Positions 1-12,454 of a stretch of DNA of 64,000 bases are shown one piece after another (the stretch's first letter is position 1; each line of letters starts with the position of its first letter). The position numbers and the translations under genes were made by a program. The notes beneath the pieces are model-generated. The model saw nothing but the letters and a program-made list of their open reading frames with translations. It searched no databases and was not told the origin of the DNA. This stretch comes from Rotaria socialis (taxonomy: Eukaryota > Rotifera > Eurotatoria > Philodinida > Philodinidae), in NCBI GenBank assembly GCA_905331475.1, contig CAJNYU010000012.1, forward strand, positions 44,852 through 108,851, read 5' to 3'.

Positions 1-805
1 ATAAGTGCTCCCGATTTCAACGATATTCTTCTCGAAAACATATGGTATCTTCATCACATGAGGCAATTAATCGATTCTCTTGAAAGACGCTAGCATTTGT
101 GATGTTATAAATCAAAGCTTAGTCATAAGAACGTTCTAGAAAATGACACCTGCTATTCAGGTAGATGGGACTGTATGTTTCAAAAGTAATGGTAATTAGT
201 AACTGAAACATTTATCTAGTAAGTTTTTCGTTTGTTGATACAATTATCTCCGACTATCATAATTCGTTTCTCTAGGCTTACATCTAATTCGAATACTACA
301 AAATGTAAATAAGGATATACATTGCTATGCAAATGAAACCAGTAACGTTATTGATCATAGAGCATTCATTTATCTTGTAAGCAAGAAAAATTCATCCTTC
401 AGACTGGTACCATAATGATTCTACAATGCTATTTCTATTGAGATGAATCAAAGTAAAATTATGTGTAAATACAAATTACCATTTTGTATCGTAACATATC
501 AGCAATGTATTGCGGTCGATGGGGAATATCTCATGTCGAGTCGTTCGAAAAAAATGGATAGCAATTACTCGATATGAAGGAGTGTCTTGAAATAGTTCAA
601 ACGGTGCAAGATTATTTTAATTCATTAAAAGGATGAGTATCACTATTGTCGAAATTTACTGGCTAAACATATTTTGTTGAAATAGTTATAATCCTCCAAT
701 ATGCATCAGACTATTTTAGTGTTATCCCAGTTTTTTGTTCTTGAGATAGATAAACGCGTAACTATAGTATGTAAATGCAATTTTATCACAAAAATGTACA
801 TTATC
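1..805. other. Gene-free stretch
   Basis: No ORF or spliced series with recognisable coding content was seen on either strand. The sequence is AT-rich and carries no obvious repeat. Confidence 0.5.
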
Positions 806-1057
806 AATGAGCCTTATTCGCGAAGACGTGTTGGCCACGCTCATGTATAAAATAGTGGCCATATTCTTTTACGTGTTGTTATGGACGGTGTCGTCTCTCT
901 CATCTATCTTTCTCGATTGCCTTCATGGCATATGCCATGAAGGCAATCGAGAAGGATAGATCAGAGAGACGACACCGTCCGTAACAACACGTAAAAGAAT
1001 ATGGCCACTATTTTATACATGAGCGTGGCCAACACGTCTTCGCGAATAAGGCTCATT
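806..1057. repeat. Near-perfect 252-bp palindrome (fold-back element)
   Basis: Two arms of about 126 bp meet without a spacer at 931/932, where the centre reads CATGGCATATGCCATG. The arms begin AATGAGCC and end GGCTCATT and differ at about three positions. No target duplication is evident in the flanks. It is probably a non-autonomous fold-back or MITE-type element. The spacer-less structure is one that often collapses in assemblies or clones. Confidence 0.8.
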
Positions 1058-2324
1058 TGAAGTGCATTGATATATCAATTATTGTAAGGAGTAAAATTAA
1101 AAAACATGAAATAGAGAAGTAAAGAATCTGACTGGTCACATGTACGAGAAGAGATTTCTAATTGTAATGAATAACCTCATCGATGTAAGGATCTTGTTTT
1201 CTCAGCTAGGTGCCTATGTAAATAATATAGATTAAGTGTGTCTTTTGCTTTCGAAATAACTGTATAATATTGAAATCAAATAAATCTAAAAAATTCATGT
1301 GTAACTTGTCTGATACCAATGACACTATATATGCTTTTTCTTGTCTCGAAAGGTTAGTTAAATATTATAGAAAAAGCAGTCAGTAAGTGTGAATCAATGA
1401 ATATGATCAGAGGATTCTTACAAAAATTAGTTAGATTTACGAAGAGTTTGATAGGTTTTTCGGAATTGGTCAACAAAAAAATACGGTTACTTTGCGCAAA
1501 AAAGAACAAAATATATTTTGCGAGATCTGGGAATCAAACCCTATAGCTATTCGTTCAGAATACAAGTACTCTACGAGCGAAATTCTGGTATTGCGTAGTT
1601 ACCAATCAATGGAAATTTATTGATTTTTAATACTTGCTATCACACTCTGCGAGTGTGCAGCAATTATCGTCAGGTCAACATTATGGAAATCAACTTCAAT
1701 GATGAGTGTGGACGTATTTATCATCTCTTAATAAACACTCACACTCACATCGTATATAGAATTTGTTGACCATTTGTGTCTAATAAAGAAATTTGCCTAG
1801 GATGAGCAGCTGGATTGCAATGAATTGTGAGAAATTGACACGGTGCTCCAATATTTTCTTCAGGCATTAAGTTCGATATTTGTAGTTCAAGATCAATTTC
1901 ACTGACGGATATATTATATTTATATTGAATTCTAATTTAGTTTTCTAAAATTTTCTTTTTCTTTCTCCTCTTTCGTCCTTATTCATTCAAGGTAGGGGAT
2001 AGGCGTTGCTTCGTAGGGGGTAGAAAACTAACGGAAAACAACTTAGGTGATTACTGGTCTACTGTGAAATGACGGTGATGATACACACAGATAAAGTTGT
2101 ATGATATTACAATCATCAGTACATCTTTTCGTTAAAAAGTTGAGTAATTACTTAATGACCTATAAACTTTTAAAATGTGAAACTATTTTCGGATATATAA
2201 ATTTGAACATTCTGCAAATACTAAATAAAAAGGCTACCGGTTTTGAGTGGAACAAAGAGGAATCAAAGATTCACACTTCCAGTGCATAGTGGAAAGATAT
2301 TCTCGTCCGGCATCTTAAGTAATT
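1058..2324. other. Intergenic region, telomere-like tract at 1699-1750
   Basis: No gene was recognised. A weak inverted pair of GTGTGG-like and CACTCACACTCACA tracts at about 1699-1750 belongs to the dispersed telomere-like family described below. A tRNA-like remnant near 1530-1590 was considered and rejected. Confidence 0.4.
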
Positions 2325-3719
2325 TTATTTCTTGAGCGAATCACTACTACACTTAAGCATAGGTCGATCAATATAATCTTCTAATCGATAGTTGAAAATT
2401 TGCAAGTCATCACTATATAGATTTCTCAGTCGGCATATCATTTCATCAGGCAGGTTGACATACAATTGTTTGTAATCTTTGTTTGTTCGGTGTGTACTAC
2501 CACGCCGTCTTTGAGAATCCCAATCAGATAAATTGAGCAATTTCAAAAAATACGGATAGTCCTTGTCAAATGTTTCATATTTGCCAATCAAGTTGTACCT
2601 TAGATTGCATACACTGCAGAGCGACGAGTATGGCTGCCAATGTGGATCGATATCACCAAGAATTATGTGATTTTGAAGAAAACTCGCAATAAAATGCTGA
2701 AATGAAGGAATAATGTTTTCACAAAGCCTGTTCTTTTCCGACAGATCTAAGAACCCATTGAATTTAAAATATTGAAGACAGATTGACTGACGCATTTGAT
2801 TATAATAAGATTCTGATCGAATTCTATCTTTTTCGAGTGTCGCAATTTTTTCTGTATACGCGGCGGCGAGACGTTCAAACGGATGTCGCACGAATATGGC
2901 ACGAGTGAACGGCGAAGACAGTAATCGAGATGCATTGGATAAAAATTCTAGATTTATGTATGGGAATACAGAGGTCTCATAAAAATGCCAGATATCAAAC
3001 GATGGAGGAAAAGGCTTCACATTGATACCGTCAAGGCGAAGCAAACTAAGTAGAGAATCGATGAGATCGATAACTGTTGGAGATTTCGTAGTATTCCCAA
3101 TGAATATCGAATGCTAAAACCAAACATCCTTGCGAAAATTAGTCTAAAAAATTGAAGCTTTATGCACCCCTACCTTTCCAAGTATCCTTGAAACAGCACG
3201 TATATGAATTAGTTTTTCGGGCGGTACTCGAGTAAAATCAACATTGGATCGATTGCTTGAGAGATGTTCACGAAGTTCACGTAGATGAGCATATGTGACG
3301 CTGCCAAGAACAGTTTTTGTGGCTACTTTTGGAACGGAACAGTAAGCGAATCGTTTAGTTCGAATGACGAAAATAAAGTAAAGAGGTTTTCTTTTCTGTC
3401 TGACATGATGAACAGATTCTTCATACTGTTTTTCACCAGTCGTTAATTGTAGACGCATACAATGAGCAATGAGTGATGCTGAACGTTCTTCATAAACATT
3501 AGGAAGCCACAGTAGTGACATAGTCTTCGCTGTTTCTAATCTGTTTTGTGAAATCGTGTCATTTTGCGAAAACTTAATGCAAAATAGAACAACGACGACC
3601 AAACAACTCCATAAAATCATACCCATAAAACATTTTTTAATTGAATGACCAAAACATAAATTTCCTATTTGAATAGAGGTCAAGACTTTCTGCAACCACA
3701 AAAGGCATATACATTTCAT
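2325..3719 (-). CDS. Carbohydrate sulfotransferase (sulfotransferase family 2), type II membrane
   Basis: Likely Golgi enzyme that transfers sulfate from PAPS to a glycan. Two exons, 3174-3719 and 2325-3113, join in phase 0 across a 60-bp intron with donor GTAGGG and acceptor TTTTAG, giving about 444 residues. A hydrophobic anchor (MGMILWSCLVVVVLFCI) near residues 32-48 follows a short basic N-terminus. The 5'-phosphosulfate loop is visible as CSVPKVATKT, and the 3'-phosphate motif as FVRHPFERLAAAY in exon 2. These match the HNK-1/chondroitin sulfotransferase family. The start is uncertain: ATG at 3743, 3719 or 3626 is possible. The first lies inside a GACGAATTG repeat, so 3719 is preferred. 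Family membership is clear; the glycan substrate is not. Confidence 0.85.
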
Positions 3720-3732
3720 CGGTACTAGTACA

Positions 3733-3895
3733 ATTCGTCGCACGACAATTCGTCGCGATCAATTCGTCGCAATCAATTCGTCGCATGATCAATTCGTCGC
3801 AGAACAATTTGTCGCGTTCTGTTCGTCGCATATTTTTTTTCGTTCTGTCGTCGCAGATAAATTCTTTCCGTTCTGTTGTTCGCTATCTGTTTCTC
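3733..3895. repeat. Degenerate tandem repeat of AATTCGTCGC
   Basis: About eight imperfect copies of a 12-18 bp unit containing AATTCGTCGC, decaying rightward into TTCTGTTCGTCGC and TTCTGTTGTTCGC. It lies directly upstream of the sulfotransferase start and could overlap the first possible ATG codon. Confidence 0.7.
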
Positions 3896-4067
3896 CCATC
3901 TCTCTTAATTAATTCTTTTTTTTTATGCAACCAATAAAAAGAAAATAAAATAAATGAGTAATTGTAAGATATGTACAATAACGATAGATAATTGATTTTT
4001 CTAAAGCAAATGACTGTTTAATTGGAAAAGCGGATAAAAAAAACTAATCAAAAATACTGTGATAGAG

Positions 4068-4167
4068 NNNNNNNNNNNNNNNNNNNNNNNNNNNNNNNNN
4101 NNNNNNNNNNNNNNNNNNNNNNNNNNNNNNNNNNNNNNNNNNNNNNNNNNNNNNNNNNNNNNNNNNN
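4068..4167. other. Assembly gap (100 N)
   Basis: Exactly 100 N, the usual size for a gap of unknown length. It removes the left terminus of the transposon that begins on its right side. Confidence 0.98.
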
Positions 4168-4401
4168 CGTCCTCAATTAGAACGTTCACTAAAATCTGGT
4201 CCCTTATTAGAACGGATCCATACAAAATGCATATAGATCACTAGATTTTATGTATTTTCGTTTTCATCTGCTGCACAACTTGAAAATTCATCATCAATTC
4301 CGGAACAAAAGTTATTCAGTTTTATTTTCTCTACAACATATAAGTGGTCCAGTCATTTTCGACTATGTATTTACTTTTATTTCTATTTTGTTTGAATACA
4401 C
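4168..4401 (+). repeat. Left terminal inverted repeat (inner part)
   Basis: Inverted match to 7868-8101. It contains the words CCTCAATTAGAACG and CCCTTATTAGAACGG. The outer end is lost in the gap. Confidence 0.85.
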
Positions 4402-4727
4402 AGTAGAACATCATTGATTTCAGCTGATTAAGAAAATTTCAGACGTCAGATTCGGCGAGAAAGTATTCACATATATCATTTAGTATCTGTGAAAGGAAAA
4501 ATACATTGTTTCAGTGCATACGAAACGGTCGGACATAATTTTGTTTTTCTATCTCGTCCACAAAAATTCAACATCAACGATTTTCTTGACTATTCATGTG
4601 TGCATGGATGAACTACGAATTCGAATTCTTTTAGATTTTATTTTTATTTTTATTTTCAGTCGTTATGCTTGTATGATAAATAATATAACGGTTTTATTTG
4701 AATTTAACCTTGTTTTTCAATTTCGAG

Positions 4728-7571
4728 ATGACTAAAAAACGTCGAGTCACATATAGCCTAGAGGATTTTCGTAATGCAATTTCAGCTTATCGTAGTAAAA
4801 GTATGACGTCTGTTGATGCTTCGAAAAAATTTGATGTCCCAGAAAGTACGATTCGGAAACACAAAAATAATGCAAAGAATTATGTTGGGTCAGGTCATCC
4901 AAGTCTCTTATCTATTAACCAAGAACAGTACTTAGTGATTTTATTAAAAGAACTGGAGTCAATTGGTATTCGACTTACAAAGACAACTCTATCGAAAATT
5001 GCTGGGGATTTTATTAGAGCGGTCAATAAACAAAATAGTGACAATATTAGTAAGTGAATTTTATTTGTTTAGAGAAATAATTCTTTTGCATTTCGTATTT
5101 AGGTGATCCAAGTCGACATTGGTTCTTCAATTTTTTCAAACGGAATGCTGATAAAATAAAAATGAAGAAAGAAATAAAATTAGAAAAAGTTCGTCTTAAC
5201 GGATTCACTGAAGAAGTACGAGTCGGTTGGTTTAATAAATTGAAAAATATTTTTGATATCAACAATCTACATGTTCGACCAGCTCAAATATGGAACTGTG
5301 ACGAATCCGGCTTTTCTGACGAAACTCAATGTAAGTTTTAATTTTTTTTCAATGTAACTTTCTAAATTTTTTAATAGGTGAATATGTTTGCGTACCAGCT
5401 GAAACAAAATTTGCTTTTGAACAAAGTGGTGGCTCAGGAAAAGCATTCACGACGATACTTTTATGTACTAGTGCAAGTGGTGATGTTATTCCACCTTTTT
5501 TTATCTACGCTGCGAAGGCGGTCAATTCACTTTGGTGTTCTGGTGGTGCTCCTGGTACAACATATAAGTGCTCTGAATCTGGTTGGATATCAGAAGGTTT
5601 ATTTACAGAATGGTTTAAGAGTTGCTTTCTTGAACGAACAAAGCATATAGATCGACCATTGATGTTAGTTATGGATAGCCATCCCACTCATATTAATATT
5701 GATGTTATCGAATTGGCTATAAAGAACAAAGTAATCCTCCTATGTTTACCACCACATAGCACTCACGCGCTTCAACCTCTCGATGTTGTAACATTAAGGT
5801 ATGAATTTAGTATAAGTGACAAATAATCTTTTATATAACTTTCGTTTCCATAGCTCGGCAAAAAAATTTTGGAAGAAAATCGTGTCGAAGTATTTCTCCC
5901 GAAGTAATCGAAAAACAATAAGAAAAATCGATTTTCCATCTCTTTTGAAAAATTTAATGGAAGAAGCATTTACCAAGAGACAATGTGTATCTGGTTTTGC
6001 CAGATGTGGTTTATGGCCTTTCGACGGTGATGTAATGAAAGAGAAGGTGGCAAAGAAAGATCATCCGTCGAAATTTTCATCGTCTACATCAATAAAGTAT
6101 AGTGTTTAACGTAATCAGTGTCATATATAACATTCAGATAATTTTAGTGCACTTGAAAATGTTTCAAACAATGTTGTGTCAGAAACAAGCGTCCAAACAT
6201 CAATTGATCCACCACGTAATATTAATGCATTACAAACATCAAAGTCTATCGAGTAAATTTAACGATCTCTACCTATTTATGAATTTTTCTTTTCTATTTT
6301 TAGTGCAACCCTACATATGGACAATGGAAATAATTTATCTGTATCGAACATTGAATTTTCACAAGAATCAGAAAAAGTTACACATCAAGCAGTAACAAAT
6401 ACAGGCCCTCGGTAAATTTAATTCCGTTGTAATTATTTTCACGGGGTGCTCTACATTGAGTTCATGTTATTTAATAGTTGAGTGGATCTTTTATTGCTAT
6501 TAACTAAATTTAAGAATAATTTCAAATGTTCTATCTCAAATCACTTTTTCAAGGACGCACAAAATTTTAAAAAAAAGTCATCTCACAGTTTGAAATCTTT
6601 TTTGATATGAATAGATTGATTTCTGAAATTTTTTCAAACGACTATGTACTAATAAAGTATTTTTAGATCGATGCCTGCTTCAGCAAAAACTATGGCACTT
6701 TATTCTTTAGGTAACACAGATGCATCAAGATTTATCGTTCTCTATATCAATATGTTTAGATGATCCTGTTTCTATTTTTAACTATCCATTAACAACTGCT
6801 TCTTCTACCAAATGGGACGAGAATACGTAAGTAATGATGATTGTGCAAGATAATTTGTGATTAATTTTAAGCTGTAGTGTTTGGACAGACACTGATGGTG
6901 TATGGTCTAGTCGTATAACTGCTCGAATCATTATGCCAGTGGAAGATAACGAAGGGTAAGCAAAAAACTGTGACATTTTCAAAATGTTTTTTTTCTTCAG
7001 ATATGGTCTCAATTCACCTGACAACAAGCGAACGCTTACGAATCCAGATTATCCAACAAATAAATTTCTGAAATATAACAATGGTTTCAAGTCGCTAAGT
7101 ACCGCTTTGTTCATTTTTAATATTGATATAAGATAATTGGGATAGTTTTAACTTAGATTCATCTGATGAAATATATCAATTACATGGTGAACCAAAAAAG
7201 ACTTTTCATGAGCTGACATCTGTTCCAATTGAAATACCACCATTTAGTCCAACATCTGCTGTCCGTTCAATTGTCACTAGTTGCTTACAAGAAATACAAC
7301 CACCTCCACCAACACCCGTTGTTAACAAACGAGTACGAGCAGAGCGTCGTTATGGTGAAGAGATAACAAGTGGTAGTCTTCTTCAAGAATTGAAAGATAA
7401 AAAAGCAGTTAAAGTAGCTAAAGCCGCTAAGGTGAAGCGACCAAGAGGAGCACCGAAAAAGACCAAAGTAACATTATAACTACTTACTATGTGTATATAT
7501 TGTCTCATTCTGATATCTTTTAGACTTCTACTGATGCAACTGATTCTGATTCTTTACCGCAACTTTTATGA
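4728..7571 (+). CDS. Transposase, pogo/Tigger type (HTH-psq plus DDE_1)
   Basis: Probable DNA-cleaving transposase of the surrounding element. The first exons are 4728-5049, 5103-5330, 5378-5798 and 5854-6096, all with matching phases. Later small exons run to 7467, and a last exon at 7524-7571 ends LPQLL. A readthrough stop at 7479 is the alternative. The N-terminus (TYSLEDFRNAISAY, SMTSVDASKKFDVPESTIRKH) is a psq-type helix-turn-helix. The acidic triad sits in WNCDESGF (D174), VMDSHPTH (D283) and HALQPLDV (D319), so the last two are 36 apart. The long C-terminal extension has no recognised domain and ends with an AT-hook-like RPRGAPKK. No frameshift or internal stop is seen, so it may be functional. 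Exons after 6096 are less certain. Confidence 0.75.
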
Positions 7572-7867
7572 AATCATGAATCACAACTTGGTTATTAATT
7601 ATTCTATGCCAATCTTTATACAAAGCTTAAAATTGATTGACAACAAATAGTACTTTATCTTTCTACATAATGTATTATGTATTATAGTTTACACATATTT
7701 CTAGTTTTCGAATTGTTTTTAATATAATATTTCGCTTTTTTCTGTAATACTTTTTTTCTCAACGATCGAAATTATCTATTTTTGTATAATTACACTTAGA
7801 TATGTTTTATAATCATAGTTATTAAGTTATCAATGATTATTTGTTGAACTATATTAATTTTATTTTT

Positions 7868-8577
7868 TGTATTCAAACAGAATAGAAATAAAAGTAAATA
7901 CATATTCGAAAATGACTAGACCACTTATATGTTGTAGAGAAAATAAAACTGAATAACTTTTGTTCCGGAATTGATGATGAATTTTCAAGTTGTGCAGCAG
8001 ATGAAAACGAAAATACATAAAATCTAGTGATCTACATGCATTTTGTATGGATCCGTTCTAATAAGGGACCAGATTTTAGTGAACGTTCTAATTGAAGACA
8101 TGTACTTATTTAGAACGTTTTTTGATGAAATTTATGGGACTTCATAAGGGTATATCTAATCAACGGAACAACATATTCAGTTGAACCTTTGTAGAATTAT
8201 AGAAAAATACATAATGAACAAGTTGTCTAGCAAAAATTTTGGTTGATTTAGAATTTTTGAAGTAGATATGATACAATTTTTGAATTATAACGATTTTCCT
8301 ATGTATTTTGCTGGTGCGTTCTAATTGAGGTCAACTTTTACATTAGCGTTCTTATTGAGGAAAGTGCATTTATTTAGAACGGCGCCAGTCGACTTCAAAC
8401 TACCGGTCATAACTCGATCATTTCTCAACTTTTTTAAAATTTTTTTTCACCAATAGATAGAAAAGAATTTTTTCTACTTTGCTGCAAAATTTCAGCTCAC
8501 TCACTCATTTCATCACAGAGATATGACAGTCACAACGTGAACATAAAAAATCCCCGTTCTTATTAGGGACATGCACT
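7868..8577 (-). repeat. Right terminal inverted repeat and subterminal motif array
   Basis: The inner part (7868-8101) mirrors the left repeat. The outer part carries further copies of GTTCTAAT/GTTCTTAT followed by AGGGA or GAGG, plus TTATTTAGAACG in the opposite sense at about 8104 and 8372. Such repeated subterminal words are typical transposase-binding sites; that role is inferred. Confidence 0.7.
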
Positions 8578-8900
8578 CTACAGTAAATGATATTCTTTTT
8601 CTTCGTTCTATAGAAAATAAACTTATTTAATTAGTCTACTTAGATGTGTTCATTAATTTATATTTTATGTATTCCTTCTTGAAAAAATGAATAATTCTTA
8701 TGTACATCTTCATAAATTATATTTATTCAACATATTTCTATAGAAAATCGACAGACTATTCTCATTCTAAGACGATGACATTCTGAAAACAACAACACTA
8801 TGTAATAGTGAATACCATATTTTGTAAATCCAATATGAGTCGAATCGAATCGAATGGCACTTTTGTCATCGGTTTCGGTTTCTGATATGTACAGACAAAC
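8578..8900. other. Short intergenic region upstream of F-box gene
   Basis: AT-rich, without recognised features. It probably contains the promoter of the downstream F-box gene. Confidence 0.4.
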
Positions 8901-11087
8901 ATGCAACATTCATTCATTCAGTTGGATGATTTATGTGATGAAATTCTTATCCATATATTTAAAAAATTGTACAATGTTGAAGTACTTTATTCTTTAATGG
9001 GTGTTAACCAACGACTCAATAGAATTGTACATGATACAATTTTTACTCGTGATCTATGTTTACTAGAATGTTTACCAGACAGCAAGACTAGCTCTCCATT
9101 ATCAGATCCGATACTTGATCGATTTTGTTCAGAAATTTTACCTGAAATTGGGCATCGAATTAAAACTCTGCATCTTGAACGAACATCAATGGAACGTATT
9201 CTTCATGCTACAAATTATCCTAATTTAAATAACCTTAGTTTATGTCATATCGACTCCGAAGTAGCTATGTCTCTATTTGATGGTAAGAGATTTTCTTTGA
9301 TAAATTTTATTCTAGAATTAATTTGTTATTAGCAAACAAAATGATTTATTTTGAACGTATAATCAATAGGATTGGATATTCATAATTAAAGATCATCTGA
9401 CAATAGAAAATCATCTTTTTAATTTCACTTTTATTTACTACATAAAACATACTCTTTATAGGAATGTCGTTACGAGAAAAAGAATTCAACTTTTTAATTT
9501 GTATAAGAAAAAAATACATTGATAATATATTCGATTGAAATTTTTCAAGATTAATAGAGTTAATATAGAGAGTCTAGAATAAAATGAATAATATAAACAA
9601 GTCAATAAGTGAGATAGAACACAACATTGATCATATAGAATCTAATCTATGAAAGAATTTAAAAGAAAAGAAAACATCATATATATAGATGATAATGTTG
9701 CTAAATAGAAAATCTTAGATATTTACTCGAATGAACAGAAACAGATTTGAAAAATATTTTTACTATTAACTTTATTTAGGTAAAAATTCTTTAACTCATA
9801 TATTCAACAATCAATTTTCATCACTGTTTATCAATTTTAATAATGTAAAGGATTCGCTTCCAATGAGAACTGTCTATTCAATTATATTTGCAAAAATTTT
9901 GACCATATTTACTAGTTTACGATGCTTAAGATTCAATCCATCTTCATCTTATCGTGACGCTGTATTGTTTTATTTGACACGTGATACTGCTATCTCTTCA
10001 ACTTTATTAGAGTTACATGTCGGTGTGGTAGAGATGCGGGATTGTCTTGATATACTTGATGGACGTTTTGATCAACTTCGTATACTTTATGTTACTGTTT
10101 ATGGGACTTTACCTTGGTTATCCGGAATTGAACATGATGTAGGTTATTTTTTATTAATATTTTGTTTGTTTAAATGAACCCATTTGTTTTCATTTTCAGC
10201 AAAACCTATTACCAAACTTGCGAATTTTTTCTTTGTGCTGCAAGAGGATAATTGATTTTGATAAATCAATTGTGTCAGTTGTACGTCGAATGTTAAATTT
10301 AGAAGAACTTCATTTAAATATTATAGTCGAATGTAATGGGAGATTTATTGATGGCGATACACTGATGAAAGATATTATTCTTTATATGCCACGATTATAT
10401 AAATTCACATTTAATATTTGCTCAACTATTAAGCATTGTGATCAAACAAATTTCGTATTAAATCAACACATTGAGAAAACATTTGAATATTTTCATAATA
10501 GTGAAATAATTACTTGTATTGATCATTTCCAAGAAAAAGGATATAGTCAATATCATATTTATTCGTATCCATATAAATGGAAAGTTTACAATAACATAAC
10601 AAATGATTTTCGGGGTGGATTATTTACTAGTGTTACTGAAGTATCGTTATATGATGAACGCCCATTTGAAGATGAATTTCTTCTTCGAATTGCTCAGTCA
10701 TTTCCCTTGATGAAAGAATTAACAATAAGGAATCTAAAAGCACAAAATAATAAACAAATTGCAAAATCAAATAATGATAATCAAATGTTATCAATTATTG
10801 AATATCCTAATCTTACTCGGCTTGATCTTACTAACACTCATCATGATTATGTCGAATTATTTTTATTTGATAGGAAAATGGCTTTGCCAAATCATCTTCA
10901 TCTTCGTGTCGATTATCAATCACTAGAAAAAGTGACATACAATTTTACAAAATATACAAGACCGAATAATTGTGCAAAACTTGCTGCTCTATATTTTTAT
11001 CCGGTGGATCAAATCGATGAACATACCAAAAAGTATTTTCCTCATACATGTATACGTTGTACTGCTGATTTTGTATTACGTAAATAA
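8901..11087 (+). CDS. F-box protein with divergent LRR-like region
   Basis: Likely substrate-recognition subunit of an SCF ubiquitin ligase. Three exons, 8901-9282, 9780-10138 and 10200-11087, join in phases 1 and 0 to give 542 residues. The first intron is long (497 bp) for this window. The N-terminus (IQLDDLCDEILIHIFKKLYNVEVLYSLMGVNQRLNRIVHD) is a typical F-box. The remainder has irregular leucine-rich segments such as NYPNLNNLSLCHI, LRCLRFN, LEELHLNI and YPNLTRLDLTN, which suggests a solenoid. The target is unknown. Confidence 0.85.
9283..9779 (+). other. Long intron of the F-box gene
   Basis: AT-rich with GTAAGA donor and TTTAG acceptor. No extra exon or repeat was seen. Confidence 0.7.
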
Positions 11088-12112
11088 AATAGATCAAAAA
11101 TAAATCCATTCACGGAATGAAATGATTGAAATAGACAAAAGAAAAAGAATAAAGACAAGAATTTCAATGAGAAATCAAATAATATATAGTTTCATTGAAA
11201 ATCGATTGTACAGCTGAGAAATGAGCTTGTATACAATAGATCTTCATAAACATGCGAAGAGACAAATATCGAACAACGAAAAAAAAGACAGTAGATAGTG
11301 GTTTCATTTAATGTAAAATCGTGTGAGACTGATTTGAGTATAGTTGATTAAGAAATATTGTTTTTTTCCTTTTTGTTCTGTCATCTTCTTCATCGTGATT
11401 CATAAAAATCTTTCAGATAAACTCGTTCGAATATCATGTGCTCAAGTAAGAAAAAAAAATTAAACCTTGTTAAAGCGATGAAGAAAATGTTTTTATAGTC
11501 TTTTTTTACAAAAAGATGCAGCAATATTTATGTATGAGAAATACATGTATGAAAGTGAAGATATTCTAAACTTGAATTAAAGCCAAAAAATGATTTTGAT
11601 TTCTTGTTGATGCATTTTTGGTTAATGAGAAACTATCTGTCTTAATTTCTATCAATTCGCTTACAAATTGAATTCTCTATTTGAAATAAATTTCTCAATT
11701 ACTTTTATTTATTTTATTCATCGCATGCGTCGTTTTCAATATTTGACAAGAAACTGGATAGAGAAAAAAAACAAGAGCACATGCATCATTGAATATACAC
11801 AGACACACAAATCTAGAGAATGGTTGTCCTGATCAAAGATCGCTTTCACCTGGTTCACAGTGATGCTTTTATTGTAAACTATTGATTCAATTTAAGAATT
11901 CATTCAGTTATTTTCTTAAACGCTTTACGCCGTTGCCGAATTGATCAGAACAAAGATATTGCGTTGTCAAGATTTCTTTTGAATCAACCAGGTAGCATAT
12001 ATTTTCTCTACAAGACTAGTCCGCTTATACGCGAAATAAATCAAGAAAATTATTGAAATATTTTTGTCTTTAATCAAGAACTTCTTTTTCAAAAAGAAAA
12101 ACAGTTGCTTTC
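11088..12112. other. Intergenic region
   Basis: Downstream flank of the F-box gene, AT-rich. No gene, RNA or repeat was recognised. Confidence 0.4.
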
Positions 12113-12266
12113 GAGGGTGTGGGTCTGGATGTGGGTATGTCTTAATGAGATAGTGTGACAGCATGAGTGTTACTATCGGTGCATATCCATGCGACAAACG
12201 TTTCTTAGGATCGATGCACCGACATCTATACCGATAATTACACCAACACACCCACGCTCACACCCC
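12113..12266. repeat. Telomere-like inverted repeat
   Basis: The left arm GAGGGTGTGGGTCTGG and a later GATGTGGGT face a right arm CACACCCACGCTCACACC. The spacer is about 105 bp. The words are close to the TGTGGG repeat known at bdelloid telomeres. Confidence 0.6.
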
Positions 12267-12454
12267 AAATTCAACAACATTACTTAAAAATCTCATGATA
12301 AGGAAAGATAACTTTTTTCTGTTGATTAAATATTGCTAACTTCAAATTCTATTAAAGTATATTGGTATTCAATATGTTCTGATTGAAGTCACTTAATTAC
12401 TGTTATATAAATCATAGAACTATCTCCACTAGTTATGCTATTTTGATAGAACTT

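Larger units (their letters stand above)
4168..8577 (+). mobile_element. pogo/Tigger-like DNA transposon with long terminal inverted repeats
   Basis: The block 4168-4401 is repeated in inverted orientation at about 7868-8101, nearly base for base. Between them lies one transposase gene. Beyond 8101 the right side continues with copies of the subterminal word GTTCTAATNAGGGA (about 8057, 8307, 8346, 8558). The true right end is therefore probably near 8577, and the matching outer left part lies in the N gap. Each inverted repeat could be about 700 bp. Near-identity of the repeats and an open transposase suggest recent insertion. Exact termini and target duplication cannot be read. Confidence 0.8.

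Noticed and set aside
1528-1600. tRNA-like sequence on the minus strand (T-arm-like GGGTTTGATTCCC, GTAGAGTACTTGTATTCTGAAC)
   Set aside because: The anticodon stem does not pair and no 5' acceptor strand complements the 3' AGATCTCGC. At most a decayed tRNA fragment.
5505-5976. Minus-strand ORFs over the transposase
   Set aside because: Shadows of the spliced forward transposase exons.
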